Assembly (NCBI GenBank): GCA_035041965.1
Contig: JAPYMA010000328.1
Coordinates: 186,001 to 250,000 of the forward strand
Length of the DNA stretch: 64,000 nt
Reading direction: 5' to 3'
From: Anisakis pegreffii
Lineage: Eukaryota > Nematoda > Chromadorea > Rhabditida > Anisakidae
The notes beneath the pieces were generated by a model. That model saw nothing but the letters and a program-made list of their open reading frames with translations. It ran no database searches and was not told the origin of the DNA. This document shows positions 41,916 to 52,600 of this stretch, piece after piece. The translations under genes were made by a program, and so were the position numbers. Each line of letters begins with the position of its first letter. Position 1 is the stretch's first letter.

Positions 41916-43204
41916 CTGGGGTCAGGTAACAGCCTAGTTGTTAGCTTGTGTCTAAGCCTGAGTCCGACATTGAGCCATTTCGGACGTTTAAACTGTCGAC
42001 AACTTTCCGCTATACCGATCCAGTGGTAAACTTGATTTACTTTATCTATTACCTTAAAATAATTTCGTTTTTTCATTAATTTGCACTCAGCTAAAAAATG
42101 AATCCCAATGAATTTTTTGTTGACATTCTTGATAGAAAAAGTGTTCTTTCTTTTGCAAAAGTTATGATGAAATCGTTTCGTACTGAATTTTTCATGCAAA
42201 ATGAGACAAAACACAGTTTTGTAGTTTCTGCGCAACAGAGATGGAAGCGAAAATAGGAACGGAAGTGATTAGTTCGTAATCTAATCCAGTATGAATGATT
42301 CAAACCGTCACAAACACCGTTTGCACAATGAAATAAACCACGTAAGTAAATCCAAAGAACAAACACGAGGCCGCGCATACCTTTAGCGAGTAAACTCACA
42401 GCAATATTTGTACATATGTACATTTATAAAAGAGTAGAATGAAACTGATAAATGGTTGCAACAGTTGTGTCGAATTGTTTTGATAGACTCAGATTAATCG
42501 GTGTATTTAGCTGAAGAAAAGCTCATCAATTAAGTGCACAGAATATGTGTAAGGTCAAAGACATAAACTGTAATACACTGATGCGAATATATGCAGAAGC
42601 TGAACAAGGAGCTAGGGAGTGTTCGCTTAGAATGTGAGCAGAGTTATCCTCATTTGCTATGGTAGCGATGAGTTTAACGGATGAATGGATGGATGGATAC
42701 CTTTTCGGAGGAATGTTGCATCGATCAGTCAGGTGAAAGTCGAATAATTCACATTTATTGGATCGGTGTAAAGCGATGGAAGAAAAAATGATTGAGCGAG
42801 GTTAATGAGCAGTCTATTAGTGGGACGCATCATTAATAAAATAGATTTACACGTTTTTAGTGCAGTCCAATGAAGACAATCTTCAGCTAATCACACTCAA
42901 TCACCGTGTCACTTTTCGCATCAATGCAAATCAATAATCGCTATCAAAAGAAATCATCAATAATTCGATGTTTGTGTATTTAATCGAAGAGAAGTGTTGC
43001 GAATTTTTCTCCCCTTTCAAATGATAGCAAAAATTGAATTTCGAATCAATTAGACAGCAGGCAGCTGACTTCAACGATCGAAAACATTTTGATACAATGA
43101 AATGATGAAAAGGAATTCATTGAATGCGAACAAATCAATTTTGTCGCATTGTTTTTACTGATTAAATGATTGGGATATTTTTATACGAATATTTGAAAAG
43201 CTAG

Positions 43205-43315
43205 GAAGGAACCGAGTAACATTTGGTAAAAGAAGACAAGATCAAGGACCAAATGGAAACGCACTGTGGCCAGCAACGTTACAAACGTTTAATAGCCTAG
43301 CCAATCCGCGTATTT
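43205..43315 (+). pseudogene. Fragment of a non-LTR retrotransposon (forward orientation)
   Basis: About 105 bp here match, in opposite orientation, the sequence at 43897-43995. Shared words include AAGATCAAGGACC, AATGGAAACGCA and TGTGGCCAGCAA. The partner encodes the C-terminal part of a reverse-transcriptase ORF, so this is a second, shorter and more decayed copy. Frameshifts and stops rule out function. Confidence 0.55.
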
Positions 43316-43896
43316 GGAACTGTAATGAGGAAATTGCTCGTTAGCAAAGTTTGATGTCCACACGAGAATGTGAATTCAGAGCATAACAGAGTCAGCCGGA
43401 AATTCTTCTGTACTGCTACAAGACTGGTTAATGGAATTCATCGTGGCGCATTCCAATTGGCATTATCAAAATTCGAAAAGAATTGCCATATTGATTACTA
43501 TTCGAGTAATTATGTATTGTTGAGTTGAAATGCAACACGATGTCAGTTCTGATTACCATCATGTTCAATGAAGAATCAACGCACTGAAACACATCTTGTA
43601 GTCTCGTCCCATCGTTACAACTCATGAGAGCATCGAAGAAGTTTTAAGCAAGTTCTGAGAGTCGACTAAACATGAGTAGATCGATTCGATGAATTTTTCA
43701 GTGTTTCAGTCCATAATCGTAAAGCAAAGATAAGATTATCATTAATTAATGTTAATTCTAATTAATTAACGGTAAGATTTATAATAAGACTACCCGATCT
43801 TATCATTAATTCTAATTCTATGATCATTCACAGCCATTCGCTGATCACGGATTATTCATAAACAATTTACAGCTGCTAATTATCTGGATTACCTGG

Positions 43897-44115
43897 ATTG
43901 GTCAGGCTATCAAACGTTTGCAACTTTGCTGGCCACAATGCGTTTCCATTCGGTCCTTGATCTTGCCTTCCTTTACCAAGCGTTACCCAATTTCTTTGTA
44001 ATATCGTCTTTCCATCTTATTCGAGGTCTCCCGAGTGGTCTTTTTATTTCCCTTGAGTACCACTGTGCAACTGCTCGAGTCCATTTGTCATCATTTACTC
44101 GCTACTCTTGCTACG
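43897..44115 (-). pseudogene. Decayed non-LTR retrotransposon ORF2 C-terminus
   Basis: On the minus strand the frame reads KRPLGRPRIRWKDDI, then a stop-containing continuation with RTEWKRIVAS. The order GRPxxRWxDDI, then DRxxW, is the hallmark end of the endonuclease/reverse-transcriptase polyprotein of RTE- and CR1-type LINEs. In-frame stops show it is dead. An inverted fragment of the same sequence lies about 0.65 kb to the left. Confidence 0.7.
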
Positions 44116-44195
44116 TTTACTCTTTGCATCAAATAGCTGCTAATATTACGATAAAAGCTTAGTGAATCACTGAATCAATTATTGAAACCAGAATT

Positions 44196-44314
44196 TCATG
44201 AAGGTGGATAATGTGTGGCGTTGATAACGTCCGTCCAGTGTGGAACAGGGTGTCAAGGGAGAAACAATGTGGTGTCAGAGATGTTGGTAATAACGGAGAG
44301 ATGCATAAACTTGA
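44196..44314 (+). mobile_element. Diverged partial copy of the SINE-like family
   Basis: The order CATGAAG, AACGC/TGGCG, GGAAAGAA/GGGAGAAACAA, TTGGTAATAAC, GGAGAG and GCATAAACT matches the 3' half of the elements at 22220-22494 and 52387-52656, at clearly lower identity. Neither the 5' half nor the AAATAAAT tail is found here. Confidence 0.5.
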
Positions 44315-44672
44315 ATCAATCACAAAAATGATCATCGACTGCAACTCGAATAATTTTTCTGCATTACAACTGCAAGAATTTCATTCACTAATTTGCATTT
44401 TTCTTTGCATTTTTCTTTAGTTGCAAATGCAAAGAAAAATGAAATAAATGACAAGTTCGCTGGTTTTCATCACATTATGCTGATTCACTGTGCAGTTGTT
44501 CGCTTCTCGCTGCTATTCGTCCAGTTTCATACGTTTCTCTTCGTAAGTTTTCGATCACTTCTTGCGTTTACTGGTGTTCAGATCGACTTTTACACGTCAT
44601 GTTCTGTTCCGAGTCTGAGTTCAAGCACAACGTCGATTCATTCTCAGTTTAATTGACTGAACACCTTGACAT

Positions 44673-44945
44673 CGGTACTCGGTCAATTTGCCTGAAGACA
44701 TTTTGCCTAACGACAGCTTGTCTAAAAACACATTGCTTAACGGACAGTTTGCCGAACGGACAATTTGCCTAACGGACAGTTTGCCGAACGGACAATTTGC
44801 CTAACGGACAATTTGCCTAACTGACAGTTTGCCGAACGGACAATTTGCCTAACGGACAGTTTGCCGAACGGACAATTTGCCTAACGGACAATTTGCCTAA
44901 CGGACAGTTTGACCAAGGAACAGTTTGCCAATAAACAATTTGCCT
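44673..44945. repeat. 16-bp minisatellite array
   Basis: Tandem units alternate between CGGACAATTTGCCTAA and CGGACAGTTTGCCGAA, often as a 32-bp dimer, with degenerate units at both ends (for example CGGTCAATTTGCCTGAAGAC at the left). The related CGGTCAATCTGCCTAAAGCC at 45509 suggests a larger element of about 0.85 kb spanning 44.67-45.55 kb. It relates by sequence to the foldback at 41487-41810. Confidence 0.8.
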
Positions 44946-45835
44946 ATTAGGCTTGAAATCGTCAACTTGTGACCACTTACGAAAACCATTGTTCAGTTCA
45001 ATTCGCATAAGTACCAAAACCGAGAATTCCGCATTGAACTCATTGATTATCGACTGCAGATTCTTGAATTTGCCAGGTTTCCGGCACCAAGAAGCGTGTA
45101 CCTCATCCATGAGGATTGTTCGTGAACTTCCCTGAACTCATGTCCAGTTAAACGATCCTCTGAACTAATTCTGGGAACAAATAAAAATCAACGAACTCAA
45201 TTTAGGTGGCTGATTGCTTTGCCCAATGTTCATGATGCACTTTTCCTTCTTAAAACTTGCTACAAAACGGTTAGCAGTTGGGTTGGGAACCTTCAAATTG
45301 CGGCAGTCCCCGATCACAACCGCAAGGGCCTGTTTGGTCGGGGGTCTCGACAAACCGAAATGCAACTGCCACCGGACGACAACCGACCAATGCTCAAAAT
45401 TTGCCTGCCTGTCGAGGACCCCGCAAAAAATCTTGCATCTCCCAACACTAGCGCCAATTACCCATAGGAATAATCTACGCGAACGAGAAAGACTAACCAT
45501 CCGTGACCGGTCAATCTGCCTAAAGCCATTCAGCCTTACGGTCAGATAGATATCTCAAAGATCGCTTATTACTCGAATCGCTCTACAGAGCGCTAGAGCA
45601 AACAACGTTTGGCAGAGAGTCCACGCGCTTACACGAAACAGCTGATTGTTGAGGATTTCCGGGTTTTTCTTAATTATATGTGTGGAACAAACGAATTTTC
45701 AGTTATTTCACAATGTTTGGAATGTTGAACCAAGAACTCTCATCCTGTGACTCATTAGTGACTATGCAACCGATTTGACTTGTGATATTCTGCTGGAAAC
45801 GTAGTTTTTATTACTGAAATGCTGTTAATTCTCTT

Positions 45836-45982
45836 GTAATGTTGCATTTCAGATTGGTAAAATCAGAGCGGCATTTCGTTCTTGCGAACATTTCTTGCTG
45901 TGCTCTAACTAGGTTACATATTCAACCGCGTGTGTGAACGGAACGATGTTTTGATTTTATCAACCTAAAATACAAAATTACC
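45836..45982. mobile_element. MITE, copy 3
   Basis: Third and most diverged copy of the family at 7605-7751. The left arm reads GTAATGTTGCATTTCAG and the right arm AACCTAAAATACAAAATTACC, with the shared internal GCGAACATTTCTTGCTGT. It lies about 0.65 kb upstream of the ABCA start. Confidence 0.75.
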
Positions 45983-46640
45983 AAATCTTTTTTATTTTGA
46001 GTGCATCATACTGTCAGTACTCAAGATAAGACTCTCAAGATAAGAATCATACTCCCAAGATAAGAATCCGAATTGCAAACAGTTAACTATAGTCCGAGAA
46101 TGATGTCATTTCTTATCGGTTTCAACCCATGTGATTGTCTATGATAAAGAAATGAATTATTTTCTGCAAGTAGAAAACGCTTTCGTGGTACGTTTGTAGC
46201 AATATTCAGTATGAATTTATCAAGCAAAATTGTTCTTTCTGCACAATATTGCCTTTTCACGTCGATCATTAACTCTTATAAGGCAGTAACGTAATGTCAA
46301 CAGCTAAATGCTAAATGTTACTAAAACAAACGAATCATTTCAGTATTATTGACTGTTTAATAGTCTTAAAATTAAGCTATCACTCGTATGAAGTCAACTC
46401 AATCACAAACTGATAAGAAACAACCATTTCTGTTTCATTACAAGCAATTGCTTCCTTCTAGCGGTTGTCACCAATGAAATCATTTCAACGTTTTTGATCA
46501 TTTTTGATCTGTCACTTCATATGATCTATCACGTCGGAAATTCATTCACGAGTGTCAGACTTCCATTTTCTAGGGATGTGCGTTCGTCGTGCCTCAGAAA
46601 GTCACTGATCTGAAAGCAGAAAAATACCATTCGATCGGAA

Positions 46641-49600
46641 ATGGCTTTCTTGAGACAATTACGACTGTTGCTGTGGAAGAATTTAACAATAAAACTTCGA
46701 ACACGAGTGAGTCTGATTTCATTGATTTCCGCATCCGTTCAGGGTAACTTCTCGATTTTAAACGATATGGTGCTTGCTTTTCTCGTTGAACAACATCCCA
46801 TTCAACACACGTATTCTCGGTCGGTGCTGAAATAGGAAATGATCTGCTGTTTTGTGAATGACTGACATGAATAATTGATATTTGCAGATCAAATTTTCTC
46901 TCAAAATTACTTTATCGAGTTTCGTTCACAACTGTGAAGTTGATTGAAATCTTTTTTATTAAAGCTCGCAACGTTCCTCGAACTCTTCCTTCCACTCGCT
47001 TTGTGCGTTCTGTTGGTTATTTTGCGCACATCACAGCCAGTGCAACTTGAACGAAAAAGTTAGTTGATTTATTCGATGAACAATCGTTCAGTTTTATCAT
47101 TGTTCGGTTCTGAATCGACACCAAAGAATCTCGAATCAGTCGTCGAATTCCAAAAATTTTCAGGTGAATATGAACCGAAACCATTGCCATCGGCCGGTTG
47201 GATCTCGATGATCGAAAATACTTGCGATAATTATGTGCTTGATGAGAATCGCTTTAGAATATTCCCGCATGCGAGGTTCGTTTTTGATGTGGCCGTATGA
47301 AATTGATGAACTGAGAAGAATTTATCTCACGATCAGTGTTTTAGTCCATTCCCTCGTTCCAATTAAATTCTCAGATGATTAAAATTATTTCATCAGATTA
47401 AAAACAGCTGTTATACCCTCTAAAGAATAGCGAAAACGGTTGCGAAATTTGACTGATGAGCGATTTTAAGGTTTGGAGCATGTGCATTTCATGAGATCAT
47501 TGATTTCTGTTCACTGTCCTCGGTCTTGCTTCCTGATCATAGACTACATAGATCATAGACTTCCTGATCAAAACCGATAGTTTAGTTCATACAGACTTAT
47601 CAGATACGGAGAATGGCTCGGAAATTTTGATTTCCTGTTGAGTGGGTAATAATTTTATTCAGTGGATAAAGAATTTAATTTTATCCAATGGATAATAATT
47701 TTTTATCCATATTATCACTATTACCATGCTCATATTATCACGTCGTCACCATATCAGTGATAACAACCTTGAACGTTGATGTCACTCACTGAATCTTCTC
47801 AGAGATAAATGCCACCGAGCCGTTGATATGTGTAGTGGTGTTCCATTTCATCAAGTGATTATCGAAGAAAACGCTTTCAGCACGAAAGAATTCTTGGCTT
47901 TATTGGATGAGATCGTTCGACTGAATATCACATCAGATGCGGTACCGAGCCGTAAAACCCTCCAATATTTGAGCCAGACGAATTTATTCGATTCAATCAC
48001 CAAACATTTGAAGCCATCGATTGCGTCTGCCGGCAATAAGAGGAGACTAGGAATGTTCGAGATTTTAGCTGAGATCGTCATCGATGATTTGATTGAGACG
48101 TACATCAGGAATATGACATTTCAAAAGTTGGAGCATCGCACCACCAAGACCTCTGATGACTATTTCCTGGCTGCATTCACAAGCGAACAACATTTTCGTG
48201 ATTACATCGGACGGGTCGTCGGAGGTGGAGTGGATGAGAACGGACAATTTCATCTCGCGTTGCCGTCGAATCAAATGAGTGGTCATCGTAACATTGAACC
48301 CATTGAACGTGTTTTGTACGAAATCAAAGCGGATAATGTTACCGTTGAGCAGTTAGAGGATGGTGTGGTGAGCCACTTTCTGCAAAACACAACGGCCGGT
48401 GAGCGCTTGAGGAAACATTGGCGAAATGTTGATGAAGTGAGGAGTCGAATTGATTCGATTGAGTGGCTGTATTCGGTGGTGAAATATTTCCCGTTGAGTG
48501 AGCAGTGCGCAAACAAATACATTGAACATCGTACGTCGGACACGAAAACTTTTAAGGTCAGTTATCGAAGTTTTTGTTTTGTAATTGCTCATCGTTCAGT
48601 GAGAATGTAACGTATGAATTGGAGTTTTCAATTGCATTCATTTTGTGAACATTTGAATTATTGAACAAGTAATTTTTAATGTAGTCGTTCACTTTATGTG
48701 TTCAAAATTCAGCAGACAACTTTGATTTATCACAAGGTAAGTATCCATATTATCACTGAACATCTGAATTGCAACTTTCATTTTTCTCATCGTTCCATTG
48801 CTATTTCGCGATTTCTGCTGTGCCTAGCTAAGCTATCGACATTCTTCGGTGTAAATCTTCTTGAGTCTTTCAACCTGATTGTTTGGGGTTTCGCTATCAG
48901 ATCAGCTTGGGTTACTCTTCTCATCAAACACCTTACGGATGCAATTATCTTGTTTTCAGTTACAAATTCCGGGAAGAGATTTGTCATTTATTCTCATTTC
49001 TACTAGCCTTTGGGTATTGGGACCAGTGATCGTCGAACGAAAGTGAGGCGAGCTTATTAGAGATGAATGAAATTGTTTATCGTTTTTAGGATGTAAACGA
49101 CGGCTCGGACGCTTTGCGATACTTGTGGACAGTGGGACAGATAATATTTTGTGGTGAAACATTTCCATCCGCAGCAAACAATCCTTCACAAATGATGTTC
49201 GAAAAGCTTACCAAGAATGAAGGAATTGGTGAGTGAACCGAGTTCTTGCCAGTTCATTAGAGAAGCTGCACGTTTTTTATTATCGGTTTCCGGGATAGTA
49301 TTGTTTTAATCATTTTATCGTATGATATATCAAAATGATCTATCATTTAATCACTCATCACAATGATTGTTTACATCATTCTACTACATCTTTATAAATC
49401 AATATTAGAAAATTCTATCAATGCTAGTGATTTTTCATTTTTGTGAATATAATTAGGGAAATGAACGAATAAATGAAATGGATTCGTTGTAAAAATTGAA
49501 CAAAACAATTGCGAGACTTTATGAATCCGTACCATCGTACATCTTGACTCATTTACCGGCAGAATCTTTTGAAATCTCGATCCAGAAGCAATGCGTGCAA

Positions 49601-52600
49601 ATTGATGATTATTTAAGCTGCTTTCACGTTCAGAAATGTTTGTAACTGATGTTACAGCAATAAATATAAACCGAACGAGCAAATTCGATGTGTACACGTG
49701 GAACAGCGAGCAGGAGACGTACATGAACAAGTTTTTGGGAGGTCACCCGAGAATATTCTATGCGCCAAACGAAACCGTTGCAGATGACATTATCAGAGAG
49801 GTTTATTTGGCTGTTTGGAAGAATTTCGTTGATTGAGATTCTATTCGATGGAGTTGATAAGAAAATAAGAGAATTTGAAAGAATTGAGGAAATTTAATAA
49901 TTGATAAGAGAATTTGCGTTGATCGACACCAAATGGGTTCCAAACTTTAAAAAGAATCATTTTGAAACGTTATTTTTTGAATTGGCGATGCTGTATAGGG
50001 TTTTCTGAATTGTTGTTCTCCAAATTATTCTCGTGTTCCCATTCATTAGCTTGAATTTAATCCTCACCATATTTTCCCACATGACTTGTTGAGTTATCCG
50101 TATGATTTTGAATTTTCTAAATTCGTTTATTCTTATCTCAAAAGAGAATCTGGAAAGAATTGAAGGTGAGCGATTGCAGATGAATCGTACGTTTGTGTTG
50201 TTAGACGACGGTCAAAAGTACGCGAATCAAATTCTTAAGTTCACCTCAAAACTGAAATCATCTCTGACGAACAGTCCGACCGAATGGTCTTCAATATTGA
50301 AAGTATGGCGATGAACTGATATCGAGTTGTTTTTTCTAAGGATATACGAGTTTATTTTCAGCTGATCAGTTTGTAAATCCCAGTTTGTTATGATTTGATC
50401 GCAGTGAGAATAGCTCATTGCGAGTCTAGCGGTTTCGCTTTATTGTATGTCTCTGCATATCATTTTTTTATTATAATCCCAATTTCTTGGATCTTCATTA
50501 GTCGTCATGTGTAAAAAAGACAGAAAACAAGACAATTTCAGGAAATTGAGAGAATTGAGAAAATTTAATAATTGATTAGAGAATTTGTGTGAATCGGCAC
50601 CAAATGGGTTCCAAACTTTGAAAAGAATCATTTTGACATGTTATTAGCCAGATTTATTCAGTTCGACGTAAGTAACTGTTAGTTATCAGTCATTTGGAAA
50701 GATGGTATTTTGAGCTTTTATCTAAGAAGGGAAGTGGGCGGAAAGTTCGGTTAGTGGGCGGAAAATGCTTTCTGAAAAGTATTCCTCTGTCCTTTCTAAC
50801 CGGATCATTTTTTCAGCGTTTTTATCGTCCATTTTTGGATAGCGGCAATTCGAGAAGAGCGCGTGTTGGTAAATTATGGTCAACGTCTGACAAAATATTG
50901 GGCATGAAGGATATTATCGGAAGGATTGAACGAATTCAAGCAGTGGCGTGTACGTATCGAGAGGTTATCAATGGAACCAATTTGAATTTATTCGAGGTAT
51001 GTTCGAAACGATTTAAAACGAGTAGAAGTTTATGTTTGATTTCTTGGCAGAAAACATTTTCGGATACATTGCATTGCAATGTTGATATGTATGTTCACTG
51101 TTGTGAAGTTTCATGTTTTGAAGGGTTTCAAAGATGAGAGTGATTTGGTACATTATGCTCTCAACGAGGCGCCGTATAATAATATAACCGTTTTCACAAG
51201 TTTGTTCGTTCTTCATTTTTTGGTATTGTTATGTTTTATTTTTTATTATTCGCCCATATGACCAGCGCTTAAAGCTATATCGATATTGTATGAGTTTATT
51301 ATTGCGTTGTCTTCATTAAAGGCGTAATTTTCGACACACCGAATGCAACGCTGCCACCTCATGTCACCTACAAGATACGACAGAACGTCTCGATGACACC
51401 AACGACACGTTCTGCGCAAGCTTTGTTCAAGTATCCTGGACCACGGGATTATGACGACTCATATTATAAATTCGGTTTCTTATTCATCCAGGTTGGCGTT
51501 CGTTATGATGTCGTTGTGTGTCGTGATTTTGAATTCGAAAATGTCATGTGATAGCTGATTTTGAATTCAGTTCCAAAATTCAACTGTTGCTAAATGTTGA
51601 ATCAGTCGCACTCTCCAATTTGTTTGCTTTCCGTGGCATTGCTTACGGAATGATAGAGTCACATCACGTCTCCCGAAATCTGCGCAAAAAAATTTCTGTC
51701 TGTATGAGGATGGAAATTTGCAGGATTTAGTTGAACGTGCTATAATCGACGTGTTCAATGATGGCGTAAGAGATAATCATCCAATATTAGAACCCGGATC
51801 GTACATCCAAGAAGCACCGTTCCCGTGTTACTTATATGATGCGTACGATTTACTTCAGATTATTTTTTGAAATCGTATTTTTTTATTATTTTTATTGATG
51901 ATTTTTGAATTTATTGATGATTTTTGCAATCGTATTCAGTTGACGGTCTTAAAAGGGTGGATTAAAGTCTTAATTTTCAGTTTTGTTTTGTATCGATGAC
52001 TGATGTTATGTCAGTCGTTATGAGAGTAAAAGAATTTCAGATTTTTACTGGACATTCAGAGCGTGTTCTCGTTCATTTTATCGATATCGTGGGTGTATAG
52101 TGTCGCGTTGCTGGTGCAGTCGATCGTTCATGAAAAAGAGAAACATCTCTCTGAGGTTCGTTGCTGATCGATATTATTTGTCGCTGTTGTTGCGATTATC
52201 GGTATATTGATTACAGTCATTATTACTCTTTAACTACTGTTATTATTATTATTATAGTTATTATTATTACCATTACTATTATTGTTATTATTACAGTTAT
52301 TATCATTATTGTTGCAGTAATTATCATTGTATTAATTGTTATTATTATTGTTCTGTTGTTATTATTGAGGTCACTATAGAGATGATGTTCAATCGATCAA
52401 TCGGAATGTATTTTCGGGCTCTTTCTGAGTCCCTCTCCCTAGAAATAAATGGGCATATGGGAGAGTAGCCCAAAACCTCTGCGCTTGCCAAATCAATAAT
52501 TCAAGTTCTGATTTCATGAAGATAGATGATTCCAAACGCTATTATCGTTGGCTGCGCGGAAAGAATGCCAGGGAAGGAAGAATGTGATATTAGTAATATT

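Larger units (their letters stand above)
27695..46640. other. Gene-poor region between the metalloproteinase and ABCA genes
   Basis: About 19 kb between two genes transcribed away from each other. I find no gene that can be supported by conserved motifs and splice phase. It must contain the missing 5' exon(s) and promoter of the metalloproteinase and the promoter of the ABCA gene. Recognisable contents are listed separately: retrotransposon remnants near 43.2-44.2 kb, minisatellite-bearing elements at 41.5 and 44.7-45.5 kb, a CCCGG-rich repeat at 37.1 kb, a MITE copy at 45.8 kb and a CACCTG cluster at 36.4 kb. The stretch 28.3-36.4 kb shows nothing beyond AT-rich low-complexity sequence and scattered short open frames. 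Confidence 0.6.

Noticed and set aside
43926..44162. 78-codon forward open frame
   Set aside because: It is the antisense of the decayed LINE reverse-transcriptase tail, which explains its apparent protein-like composition.
45165..45549. Open frames of 111 codons on both strands over the same segment
   Set aside because: Mutually overlapping frames in a less AT-rich repeat region next to the minisatellite; no conserved content. Read as repeat DNA with few stops.
52161..52379. Hydrophobic Ile/Val-rich 72-codon frame
   Set aside because: It is the translation of a TTA/ATT microsatellite, not a membrane protein.
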